From Pseudomonadota bacterium (GTDB taxonomy: Bacteria > Pseudomonadota > Gammaproteobacteria > Burkholderiales > Burkholderiaceae_F): DNA of 36,714 nt. Of the stretch, positions 1 through 10,006 are shown piece after piece (the first letter of the stretch is position 1; the number at the start of each line of letters is the position of its first letter). The stretch spans positions 1 to 36,714 of the forward strand of contig JAKCCX010000020.1 of NCBI GenBank assembly GCA_021838715.1. The letters run 5' to 3'. Below the pieces are notes generated by a model. It was not told where the DNA came from. It was given only the letters and a program-made list of their open reading frames with translations, and ran no database searches. The position numbers and the translations under genes are program-made.

Positions 1-872
1 ACACCGCCGGCAGCGGCTATCAGCAGGTCGACCTCACGCAGGCGTATGGGCAGTATGCGCACGGCCCGGTGACGGTGATGGCGGGCAAGTTCACCGCCAT
101 TCCGGGGATGGAGGTGATCTGGCAACCGTCCAACTACAACACGAGTCGATCGATCCTGTACTCGGCCGAGCCGTTTACGGAAACGGGCGTGCGCGTGAAC
201 TACGCGCTCAACGACAGCGTGACCTTGGTCGGCGGCGTCATCAATGGCTGGGATCAGGTTTCCGGCGGCGCCAGCGGCGGGAAAACGGTCGAGTTGGCAG
301 CCACCGTTGCGCCGATCAAGCCCTTGAGCTTCACGATTTCGGACTACAACGGCAAGATGAATTCCGCGGTCGGCGGCTTCGCCGGCACGACGGCCACCAT
401 CGGCGGCGTCACCAATGTCGTGCCGACGGGCGATCGCAACCTTCTCAACGTGGTGGTGAACTACAATCCGATCGATCCGCTGACCCTGGGCCTGGACTAT
501 GTGAATGTGAGTCAGCGCAACTTCGGGCAACTGGTGCCCGGCTCGGTCGTCGGCAGTCCCGTCTACGGCAATCCGATCACGGCGAAGTACGACGGCTATG
601 CGCTGTACGCGACCTACATGTTCACGCCGAAGTGGCGGCTGGCGCTGCGCGCGGAGAACTTCAACGACCAGAACGGATTCCACTTCGGCGTCGCCGACAC
701 CACGTATCGCGAGGCCACGGCCACCTTGTCCTGGCTGGAGTCCGACAGCTTTGAGCTTCGCGGCGAAATTCGCGGGGACCATGCGAGCAACCCCGTTTTC
801 ACGGTTGCGTCCGGATCCGCGTTGAGCAAGACTCTGACGACGTACGCGATCGAAGGACTGTACAAGTTCTGA
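1..872 (+). CDS. Outer-membrane beta-barrel porin (BBP2/OmpL-like), 5' end outside window
   Basis: This is the C-terminal part of an outer-membrane beta-barrel protein; the reading frame is open from base 3, so the start lies left of the window. The protein is rich in alternating polar/hydrophobic strands and ends in a terminal phenylalanine (EGLYKF), the usual signal for barrel insertion. It aligns along its length with the next gene, sharing blocks such as LTQAYGQYA, AGKFT, NTSRSILY, GVINGWDQVS, YALYATYMFTPKWRLALR and RGDHASN. Known family: putative beta-barrel porin-2 (BBP2), thought to let small solutes cross the outer membrane; the substrate cannot be read from sequence. The two genes are a tandem paralogous pair separated by about 270 bp with a hairpin just after this stop. 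Confident as a porin, not about what it carries. Confidence 0.85.
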   Translation, partial: TAGSGYQQVDLTQAYGQYAHGPVTVMAGKFTAIPGMEVIWQPSNYNTSRSILYSAEPFTETGVRVNYALNDSVTLVGGVINGWDQVSGGASGGKTVELAATVAPIKPLSFTISDYNGKMNSAVGGFAGTTATIGGVTNVVPTGDRNLLNVVVNYNPIDPLTLGLDYVNVSQRNFGQLVPGSVVGSPVYGNPITAKYDGYALYATYMFTPKWRLALRAENFNDQNGFHFGVADTTYREATATLSWLESDSFELRGEIRGDHASNPVFTVASGSALSKTLTTYAIEGLYKF

Positions 873-879
873 CGTCCGG

Positions 880-911
880 GGCTGCCCTTTCCGTTGGCGG
901 AAGGGGCAGCC
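880..911 (+). terminator. Hairpin downstream of first porin
   Basis: A 14-bp stem (880-893 with 898-911) closes a TTGG loop; 13 pairs are Watson-Crick and one is G.T. It starts eight bases after the porin stop codon. The T-run (about 925-930) is not directly adjacent, so this may be a weak intrinsic terminator or an mRNA-stabilising 3' hairpin. A second small stem, TACGGG/CCCGTA at 972-986, lies further on. Confidence 0.55.
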
Positions 912-1141
912 GGCGCGAATGTAACTTTTTCGCAACGACGCGCGCTTTTCATTCGCAACCCTCCCCATTTCTACGGGAAGCCCGTATATTTCCCCCGCCG
1001 GAAAACATCACATAACTCTATTGCTCCGGCATGACGTTGCACACGGCGACTCCCACTGCAGTGCGTCTTTGATGCCGCAAGGGCGCGACCGCGTATGACG
1101 CTCAGGAATTCGTACCGTCTACGTAAAGGGGTGGAGGGGAC

Positions 1142-2368
1142 ATGCTTGATCGCACGCTGCGGGCTGCGAGTGTGGCGCTTGCGCTGCTCACGCCGGGCTT
1201 GGTGTTTGCGGAAGACCAGACGAGCACAACCACAACGGATGTGCCGGCAACGATCGACAAGATCCTGGGTGCGTCCGGGATCGCCGTCAGCGGCTATCTG
1301 GACGGTTCGTACAAATATATCGATCGGACGAATCCTTCCGCCGTTCGGGTATTCACGACGCAGCAGAATTCCTTCACGTTGAACCAGGCGGCGCTGCAGA
1401 TCGCGAAGCAGCCGAAAGAGGGGTTTGGCGGCCTGATCAACGTGATGGCCGGTTCGGATGCATCGATCTTCTCGTCGTACCCCTACAACACCGGCCCGAG
1501 CAACAATCAGTTCGACGTGACGCAGGCCTATGGACAGTACGCATCGGGCCCGTTCACGGTGATTGCCGGCAAGTTCACCACCCTGCAAAGCTATGAGGTG
1601 ATCTGGGCGCCGGCCAACAACAATACCTCGCGCTCGATCCTTTTCGGTGCCGTGCCGTTCACCCACACCGGCGTCCGCCTCACCTACGTCGAGAACGACA
1701 AGCTCACCTGGATCGGCGGCGTCAACAACGGCTGGGACCAGGTCTCGGCGACGACCCCGTCGAAAACGATTGAACTGGGGACGGTGATCACGCCGACCAA
1801 GGCGCTGAGCATTACGCTATCCGATCTCAACGGACAGGCGCTGTCCACCGCCAACGCCGTTCCGACGCCGGTCCAGGCCGACGCCAAGGGGCCCTATGGC
1901 GAGCGCAACAGCTTCGATGCGGTGGTGACCTACACCGTCAGCGATCCGCTGAGTTTCGGCGCCGAATATTTGAACGTCAGCCAGGACAATTACCAGGCCT
2001 ATACCGGCGCGACGCCGGTTCTGGCGCGCTACGACGGTTTTGCGCTGTACGCGACCTACCTTTTCACGCCGCAGTGGCGGCTGGCATTGCGGGGCGAGAA
2101 CTTCCAGGACCGCAACGGCTTCCATTTCCTGGGGACGGCCGGCTGTGCGTCCGGCGGGGCCTGCGTCGATCCGGCGCAGCCCTACGCCGGGCAATCGACG
2201 ACCTACCGCGAGTTCACCGCCACGCTGTCCTGGCTGAAGACCGAGCACGTCGAACTGCGTGCGGAAGTCCGCGGCGACCATGCCAGCAATGCGGTGTTCC
2301 TGGAGTCGTCGGGAACGCGCAATAGCACCATGATGTCGTTCGCGGTCGAGGGGCTCTACAAGTTCTGA
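1142..2368 (+). CDS. Outer-membrane beta-barrel porin (BBP2/OmpL-like)
   Basis: Complete 408-residue outer-membrane porin. The start is supported by a strong GGAGGGG ribosome site just upstream and by a signal peptide: a short basic start (MLDRTLR), a hydrophobic stretch, then a likely cut after LVFA at about residue 22. The mature protein begins with a short acidic/threonine-rich stretch and then beta strands from about residue 45 (VSGYLDGSYKYI), ending in EGLYKF with terminal Phe. Compared with the upstream paralogue it carries an extra loop with two cysteines near residues 335-350 (GCASGGAC), which could form a disulfide in an extracellular loop. Family knowledge: BBP2 porins; substrate unknown. 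The gene has its own leader of about 270 bp and is probably transcribed separately from the first porin. Confidence 0.85.
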   Translation: MLDRTLRAASVALALLTPGLVFAEDQTSTTTTDVPATIDKILGASGIAVSGYLDGSYKYIDRTNPSAVRVFTTQQNSFTLNQAALQIAKQPKEGFGGLINVMAGSDASIFSSYPYNTGPSNNQFDVTQAYGQYASGPFTVIAGKFTTLQSYEVIWAPANNNTSRSILFGAVPFTHTGVRLTYVENDKLTWIGGVNNGWDQVSATTPSKTIELGTVITPTKALSITLSDLNGQALSTANAVPTPVQADAKGPYGERNSFDAVVTYTVSDPLSFGAEYLNVSQDNYQAYTGATPVLARYDGFALYATYLFTPQWRLALRGENFQDRNGFHFLGTAGCASGGACVDPAQPYAGQSTTYREFTATLSWLKTEHVELRAEVRGDHASNAVFLESSGTRNSTMMSFAVEGLYKF

Positions 2369-2450
2369 CACGGGAGGGGCGCGCGGCACCGACGGGGGCA
2401 TGTTCCGTCCCGCGGCGTGTCCCCGGTCCCCGGTTCTCGGCGTCCGGCGG

Positions 2451-5435
2451 TCAACCCGGCGCTGCGCCGGCTCCTCCCGGCGCGACGAACGGCTTCCATC
2501 GCATGGTCCATTCGGCCGCCCATTCCGTGATCCACTCCGGCAGGTGTTCCGCCGGCATCGGCCGCGCGATCCCATAGCCTTGGGCGAGTTCGCAGCCGAA
2601 GCGAAGCAGCGCCTGCCCTTGTTCCGCGGTTTCGACGCCCTCGGCGATGACCGTGCGATGGAAGGCCTTCGCCAATCCGATCACCCCCTCGACGAGGGCG
2701 CGATCGCCGGCGTCTTCGAGCATGTCGCGGACGAAGCTCTGATCGATCTTGATCACCTCGACCGGGAGGTGCTTCAGGTAGGTAAGCGAGGAATAGCCGG
2801 TGCCGAAGTCGTCGAGCGAGAACCGCAGGCCGATTTCGACGCAGGCATGCATGATTTCGGAGACGCGCGCGATCCCTTCCAGTGCGCCGGTCTTCCCTGC
2901 GGAAAGGTTCTCCAGCGCGCTGGTTTCGAGGATTTCCAGTTCGAGCAGGTCGGGATCCACGTCCGCATGGCGGGCCAGTTGCGCCGCGAGCCGCGCCAGG
3001 AAATCCCGCTGCAGGAGCTGGGGGGCGTCGAGGTTGACGCTGACGGGCACCCGCAGTCCGCGCGCCTGCCAGTCGCCGATCTGGCGCAGGGCGCTGCCGA
3101 GCACCCACTCTCCCATGCGGATGCCGACCTGGTGTCCTTCGATCGGCGGCAGGAATTCCGACGGGGGCAGCAGTCCGCGTTCGGGATGGCGCCACCGGAC
3201 GAGGGCCTCCGCGCCGACCACCGCGCCGGTGCGCAGATTGACCTTCGGCTGGTAGTGCAGCACGAATTCCTCGCGTTCGATGCCGGCCTCGATGCGGTCC
3301 ACCCATTGCCGCTGGGCCCGGATCACGTTGTCCTGCGCCGCGTCGAAGAAGTGGTAGCGGTTCTTCCCGCCCTGCTTGGCGGAATACATCGCCTGGTCGG
3401 CGCGCCGCAGCAGGTGGTCGGGGTCGGATTCGCCGTCGTTCGGGTAGACCGTCACCCCGATGCTCGCCGAGGACTGCAGCAGCCGACCGTCCACCGTGAT
3501 CTGCCGCGACGCTGCGGCGAGCAGGCGCAGAAGCACCGGCTCGCAGTCCACGGCGCGATCCACGTCGGCGAGCACGGCGACGAATTCGTCGCCGCCGATG
3601 CGCGATAGCGTGTCGCCTTCGCGCAAAACCATGTTCATGCCGTGCGCCACCGCGATCAGGAATTCGTCGCCGACGGAGTGGCCGTAGCGGTCGTTGACGG
3701 CCTTGAACCCATCCAGATCCAGCACCGCGACGGCGACGAGATTGCCGTGGCGCTGGGCGTGCGCGATGGCCTGGCGCAGGCGGTCGGTGAGCAGCACCCG
3801 GTTGGGCAGGCCGGTGAGCGCATCATAGTGCGCCATGCGCTCGAGCTGCCGCTCATGTTCCTTGATCAGCGTGATGTCGATCATCATGCCGACGTAGTGC
3901 TGCACCTGTCCTGATTCGTCGAGCACGGCGCTGATCGTCAGCGCCTCGGCGTAGACCTCGCCGCCCTTGCGGCGGTTCCAGACTTCGCCAGACCAGTGCT
4001 TGTGCTCGAGGATGTCCTGCCACATCGCGCGATAGAAGTCCGGCCCCTGGCGTCCCGACTGCAGCATGCGCGGGTTGCGGCCGACCACCTCCTCGGCGGC
4101 GTACCCGGTGATCGTGCGGAATGCGCTGTTCACCGCGACGATGTTCGCTGCGGCATCGGTGATCATGATTCCTTCCCGTGCGTGGGTGAACACGCTGGCC
4201 GCCAGTTGCAGCCGGCGTTCGGTGCGCTTGCGCTCGGTGACGTCGCGCGAGGCATTCCAGATCGCCGTGCGCCCGTCGAAGACGATGGCCTTGGCGCTGA
4301 TCTCGACGTCGAAGCTGGACCCGTCCTTGCGCCGATGCCGGGTTTCGAACACGGCGTCGTGCTGCAGCAGATCGAGGATCTTTGCCCGGATCTCCTCCGG
4401 GGAGAGGCGCGCGTCCCATTGCGCCACGTTCATGCCCAGCATTTCCGCCCGCGCATATCCGAGCATGCTGCAGAATTTTTCGTTGACCTCGAGGATGTTC
4501 CCGTCCGAATCGAAGACGTGGACGCCGTCGCCCGCGGTCTGCAGAAGGACGGCGAAGTGCTCGCGCTCGCGCGCGAGTTCCTTGGCGCGGGCGGCGCGCG
4601 CTTCGGTTTCGCGCAGATCGCCGATCAGCAGATTGATCGGGTCGCGCAGCCCGGTGACGACGAAGGCCTTGTAGATCAGGTAGAACGCGCCGATCTTGAA
4701 CAGGTGCCCGGTTTCGTTGAACGCATCGTTCATCGCGTTCGCGTGGTATCGCGTGAAGCAGAGCTCGGACGCGATGGTGAGCGCGATCGATCCGGTGAGG
4801 AGGTGCAGGACGCGGGGATCGAAGAACCGCCGACGACGGTGGAGCATGACGAGGCTGGCGGCCAGGATCGCGCAGATCGCGTATTCGCTGTCGACTTTGA
4901 ACGGCGTCAGGCCCTGCCCGGGCACGAAGCAGACCGGAAACCAGCGGAACACCAGAATGGCCAGGACGAATGCCGTGGTGACCGTCGCATAGCCGGCAAA
5001 CAGCACGCCGCGTCGGACGCGGCGGCCGGTGCCGAGAAAGGCGAACCCGGCGAGCAGGGTCAGGGACTCGACGGCGCGGGCCGCGATCCAGAATTGCGGA
5101 CTGTAATAGTTGTATCCCGAAAACACGCCCATGCCGTCGAACGACAGGGTGTGCAGGACGTCGAGCATGCCCACGAACAGGTATCCGATGCCGACGATGC
5201 GCAGATACGGGCTGCCGAGGTTCTGCCAGCTGTTGATCGTGATGATGAAGATCGAAACGGCAACGAATACGCTGAACAGCTCCGCAACGCTGTGAAACAG
5301 CAGGTAGCTATAGAACGTCGTCGCATGCAGGCCGAGCAACGCCGCCGCGAACCATGCCGCTTCGGTCCATGGCGACGCCGTGACGGGGTTGGGGGAGATC
5401 GCGGTGCGCGATGGATGCGGGGACGAGGCGTCCAT
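2451..5435 (-). CDS. Membrane-anchored MASE3-PAS-PAS-GGDEF-EAL c-di-GMP protein
   Basis: A 994-residue signalling protein that should make and/or break cyclic di-GMP at the inner membrane. Residues 1 to about 280 hold several hydrophobic helices resembling the MASE3 sensor (motifs FHSVAELFSVFVA and VGMLDVLHTLSFDGMGVF). Two PAS domains follow at about 325-430 and 445-560, then GGDEF at about 565-715 with an intact RIGGDEF loop, then EAL at about 725-975 with EALVRW, LDDFGTGYSSL, KIDQSFV and AEGVE, so both active sites look complete. I chose the ATG at 5435 because it opens directly onto the first membrane helix; upstream codons overlap mreD and look non-coding. It sits 56 bp after mreD on the same strand and may be co-transcribed with mreBCD. 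Signal sensed is unknown. Confidence 0.9.
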   Translation of the reverse strand: MDASSPHPSRTAISPNPVTASPWTEAAWFAAALLGLHATTFYSYLLFHSVAELFSVFVAVSIFIITINSWQNLGSPYLRIVGIGYLFVGMLDVLHTLSFDGMGVFSGYNYYSPQFWIAARAVESLTLLAGFAFLGTGRRVRRGVLFAGYATVTTAFVLAILVFRWFPVCFVPGQGLTPFKVDSEYAICAILAASLVMLHRRRRFFDPRVLHLLTGSIALTIASELCFTRYHANAMNDAFNETGHLFKIGAFYLIYKAFVVTGLRDPINLLIGDLRETEARAARAKELAREREHFAVLLQTAGDGVHVFDSDGNILEVNEKFCSMLGYARAEMLGMNVAQWDARLSPEEIRAKILDLLQHDAVFETRHRRKDGSSFDVEISAKAIVFDGRTAIWNASRDVTERKRTERRLQLAASVFTHAREGIMITDAAANIVAVNSAFRTITGYAAEEVVGRNPRMLQSGRQGPDFYRAMWQDILEHKHWSGEVWNRRKGGEVYAEALTISAVLDESGQVQHYVGMMIDITLIKEHERQLERMAHYDALTGLPNRVLLTDRLRQAIAHAQRHGNLVAVAVLDLDGFKAVNDRYGHSVGDEFLIAVAHGMNMVLREGDTLSRIGGDEFVAVLADVDRAVDCEPVLLRLLAAASRQITVDGRLLQSSASIGVTVYPNDGESDPDHLLRRADQAMYSAKQGGKNRYHFFDAAQDNVIRAQRQWVDRIEAGIEREEFVLHYQPKVNLRTGAVVGAEALVRWRHPERGLLPPSEFLPPIEGHQVGIRMGEWVLGSALRQIGDWQARGLRVPVSVNLDAPQLLQRDFLARLAAQLARHADVDPDLLELEILETSALENLSAGKTGALEGIARVSEIMHACVEIGLRFSLDDFGTGYSSLTYLKHLPVEVIKIDQSFVRDMLEDAGDRALVEGVIGLAKAFHRTVIAEGVETAEQGQALLRFGCELAQGYGIARPMPAEHLPEWITEWAAEWTMRWKPFVAPGGAGAAPG

Positions 5436-5491
5436 TCCGGGGAAAAGGGCGGGGCAGCGTTCGGGGACGATGGCGGGAGCCGGGCGCCCGC

Positions 5492-6097
5492 CTACAACGG
5501 ACGGGTATCGTCGCGTTTCCCCGGGCGGCGTTGGGGGGCGAGGAGGAATTTGGTCGCCAGCGGCCACAGGGCCGCCCCGAACAGACTGGCCGACAGCGAA
5601 AGCCACCAGTCCCGCGATACGCCTCCCACCCAAAGACGCACCGCCAGCGAGGCCAGTTGTGCGACCAGCAGCAGGCCCAGCACGTAGACGCATTGGCTGA
5701 GCACCGAAAACCAGCGGATCCGCCGGTGGAAGGTGATCGCGCCGTACGAGAGCAGCGTGTAGGCGAGCGCATGCTCGCCCAGCAGCGCGCCGTCATGCAC
5801 ATCCATCAGCAGGCCGAACGCGAAGGCGGCGGCCATGCCGACCCGCCGCGGCTGGTGGACGTTCCAGAAGACGAGCGCGAGCGCAAGGAAATCCGGCACC
5901 CAGAGGGCCCGCCCCCAGGGTAGGAGGTCGAGCAGGAACGCGGCGCCGAGCGTGCCCCAGATGAAGGGCGCATGCACCGGTCGCAGCACCTGCTCCCGGC
6001 GCGCAGCGCGGCGCAGGGCGGTCGCCGAGGCGCGCTCCCCGCCGGCAAGCGGCGAGGGGGCGGACGACGGCACGGATCGCAGCAGTCGGCGCTTCAT
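5492..6097 (-). CDS. mreD: Rod shape-determining membrane protein MreD
   Basis: MreD is an inner-membrane subunit of the elongasome that couples MreB filaments to peptidoglycan synthesis. The protein has about five hydrophobic segments starting at residue 44 (PFIWGTLGAAFLLDLLPW) and the conserved GLLMDVHDG motif. The start codon overlaps the mreC stop by four bases (ATGA), showing translational coupling and supporting this start. At 201 residues it is longer than usual MreD proteins (about 160-170): the first 35-40 residues are a basic, low-complexity extension that includes SPLAGGERAS. That stretch is encoded by an imperfect palindrome at 6035-6060 resembling the C/G-rich intergenic palindromes elsewhere in this window, suggesting a repeat element was absorbed into the coding sequence. 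Confidence 0.92.
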   Translation of the reverse strand: MKRRLLRSVPSSAPSPLAGGERASATALRRAARREQVLRPVHAPFIWGTLGAAFLLDLLPWGRALWVPDFLALALVFWNVHQPRRVGMAAAFAFGLLMDVHDGALLGEHALAYTLLSYGAITFHRRIRWFSVLSQCVYVLGLLLVAQLASLAVRLWVGGVSRDWWLSLSASLFGAALWPLATKFLLAPQRRPGKRDDTRPL

Positions 6098-7068
6098 CGC
6101 GTTTCGTGCCGAGTGGCCTGTCGGTGCACGGGGTGGTGCCCGTGATTGTGGCCGGGATGGTGCCGGCGCTTGGCGGCGGCCTTCGCCCCCTTGGCTTCGG
6201 AGTCCGGAAGATCCAGGCCGCTGGGCAAGGGCGGCGGCGGCGGGACGGTCAGCACGAGCAGCAGGCGGCCCAGGGTCTTGCCGGCGGCCGGCGTCATCGT
6301 GATCCGCGCGAACTCGTTCTTGGCGTCGTGTTCGACCCGAATGACGGTGCCGACCGGCAGTCCGCTCGGATACAGGCCGCCGAGGCCGGAAGTGACGATT
6401 TCATCGCCGGTGCGCACGTCGGCGTTGGCGGGAAGGAAGCGCAGTTCGAGGCGCGCCGGCTCGGCCGATCCGAAGGCGACGGCAGGCAGCCCGTTGCGCG
6501 CGACCCGCACGGGAGTCGCCTGGCTCTTGTCGGTGGCCAGCGTCACTTCGGAGGCCATGGGGTAGGCGCGCGTGACCTGTCCGACGACGCCGGTGTCGTC
6601 CAGGACCGGATCGCCGGTGTGGATTCCGTCGCGGATGCCGGCATCGATGATGACCTTGCGCGAGAAGGGGTCCCGCAGCGAATACACCACGGTGACCAGG
6701 CGGGTCGGCACCGGCAGGCTCTCGCGCAGGCCGGCAAACGCGCGCAGCTGGGCGTTTTCCGCCCGCAGCCGCGCGGTTTCCTGGAGTTGCAGCGCCTCCT
6801 GGGTCGCCTGGGCGCGCAGCTGGGCGTTGTCCGCCTCCAGGCGGTTGATCGTGGTGAAATAGCTGCCGACGGCTTCGATCCGATCGCGCGGCCAGAGGAG
6901 AACCCGCTCCACCGGGTACAGCACGGTTTCGACCCCGCCGCGGATCGTATCCAGCACCTTCACCCGCGCATCGATGACGATCAGCAGGATCGACAGCAGG
7001 GAGAAGAAGGCGAGCCGGGCGCGCGCCGAGATGCCCTGATTGAATAGTGGCGGGGGCCCGTATTCCAT
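6094..7068 (-). CDS. mreC: Rod shape-determining protein MreC
   Basis: MreC is the bitopic inner-membrane protein whose periplasmic beta-domain scaffolds the rod elongation complex. The 324-residue protein shows a single N-terminal helix at about residues 17-35 (LAFFSLLSILLIVIDARV), a coiled coil around 65-105 (INRLEADNAQLRAQATQEA), then the MreC beta domain with DPVLDDTGVVGQV, TLATDKSQATPV and TSGLGGLYPSGLPVG. It lies 37 bp after mreB and overlaps mreD by four bases, so the three genes form one operon. The odd part is the C-terminal tail: after a proline run (VPPPPPLPSG) it ends in an alanine/lysine segment and a histidine-rich stretch with HHPGHNHGHHPVH. Proline-rich ends are seen in related MreC proteins; the histidine cluster is unusual. 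Confidence 0.95.
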   Translation of the reverse strand: MEYGPPPLFNQGISARARLAFFSLLSILLIVIDARVKVLDTIRGGVETVLYPVERVLLWPRDRIEAVGSYFTTINRLEADNAQLRAQATQEALQLQETARLRAENAQLRAFAGLRESLPVPTRLVTVVYSLRDPFSRKVIIDAGIRDGIHTGDPVLDDTGVVGQVTRAYPMASEVTLATDKSQATPVRVARNGLPAVAFGSAEPARLELRFLPANADVRTGDEIVTSGLGGLYPSGLPVGTVIRVEHDAKNEFARITMTPAAGKTLGRLLLVLTVPPPPPLPSGLDLPDSEAKGAKAAAKRRHHPGHNHGHHPVHRQATRHETR

Positions 7069-7105
7069 GGTCGCTCGCGGTGTCGGGGCCGCGTTCCTGC
7101 CGGCC

Positions 7106-8520
<1,415 letters not shown>

Positions 8521-8524
<4 letters not shown>

Positions 8525-10005
8525 CCGAGCCGACCCACGGATTGGCCCACGAACTGGCCCACTGCACGCTCACGCAATTGGGGGATCTCCTCGACCGTCG
8601 GGAAGTTTCCGCGGTCGAACTGGCCCGGTGCTATCTCGACCGGATCGAGCGCCACCGTGCGCTGAACGCCTTTCTCGACGTCCGGCCGGAGATCACCCTG
8701 GGGCAGGCGCGCGCCGCCGACGAGCGCCGGGCGCGCGGCGAACGCGGTGCGCTGCTGGGCATCCCGATCGCGCACAAGGACGTGTTCGTGACCCGCGACT
8801 GGAACACCACGGCGGCAAGCCGCATGCTGGAGGGGTATCGCAGTTCCTTCGACGCCACCGTCGTCGATGCGCTGGCGCAGGCCGGCATGGTGTCCCTGGG
8901 CAAGCTCAACTGCGACGAGTTCGCGATGGGGTCGAGCAACGAGAACAGCGCCTACGGCCCGGTCCGCAATCCCTGGGATCACGGCGCCGTCCCGGGCGGA
9001 TCGTCTGGTGGATCTTCGGCCGCGGTGGCGGCCCGCCTGGCCCCCGTGGCGACGGCGACCGATACGGGGGGGTCGATCCGCGAACCCGCCGCCTTCACGG
9101 GCGTCACCGGCACCAAACCGACCTACGGTCGCCCGTCGCGCTGGGGCATGATCGCCTTCGCCTCCAGCCTCGATACGGCGGGGCTGCTGACCCAGACGGC
9201 CGAGGACTGCGCACGGGTGTTCAATGCCATGCTGGGATTCGACCCCAAGGATTCGACCAGCATCGATCGGCCGACCGAGGATTACACCCGCTTCCTGGGC
9301 GCCGAACTCGACGGGGTGCGCGTCGGCGTGCCGAAGGAATTCTTCGCCGACGGACTGGAGCCCGAGGTCGAGGCGGCGGTGCGCACGGCGATCGGAGAAC
9401 TGGAGCGGCAGGGGGCGAAGCTCGTCGAGGTGAGCCTGCCCAGCGCCGCGCTGGGCATCCCGGTGTACTACGTCGTCGCCTCGGCCGAGGCGTCGAGCAA
9501 TCTGTCGCGCTACGACGGCGTGCGCTATGGCCGGCGCGCCGAAGCGTACGGCGATCTGCTCGACATGATGCGCAAGACCCGCGCCCAAGGGTTCGGTGCC
9601 GAGGTCAAGCGCCGGATCCTGGTGGGCACCTACGTCCTCTCCCACGGCTATTACGACGCCTATTTCCTGCAGGCGTCCAAGGTCCGGCGCGTCATCGCCG
9701 AGGAGTTCCGCCAGGCGTTCGCGGCCTGCGACGTGATCGCCGGCCCGGTCACCGGCGGCGTGGCCTTCGGCTTCGGCGAAAAGTCCGCCGACCCCGTCGC
9801 CATGTACCTGTCCGACCTCTATACGGTGCCCGGCAGCCTGGCCGGCATTCCCGCGATGAGCGTGCCCTGCGGCTTCGGCCGCGCCGGCCGGCCCATCGGC
9901 CTGCAGTTGATGGCGAACCATTTCGACGAAGCGCGGATGCTGGGCGTGGCGCATCGCTATCAGCAGGCGACGGACTGGCACGCGCGCGTGCCGGCGGGGG
10001 TCTGA
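8521..10005 (+). CDS. gatA: Asp-tRNA(Asn)/Glu-tRNA(Gln) amidotransferase subunit A
   Basis: GatA is the glutaminase of the amidotransferase: it releases ammonia from glutamine and channels it to GatB. The 494-residue protein carries the amidase signature with the Ser-cisSer-Lys triad visible: Lys86 in IPIAHKDVF, the glycine/serine loop PGGSSGGSS at about 159-166, and the nucleophile Ser185 in [23 protein letters not shown] and the C-terminal PAMSVPCGF are also family features. It is coupled by a four-base overlap to gatC and followed after one base by gatB, so all three subunits should be made in proportion. The presence of GatCAB implies that this organism makes at least Gln-tRNA or Asn-tRNA by the indirect route. 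Confidence 0.98.
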
Positions 10006-10006
10006 C

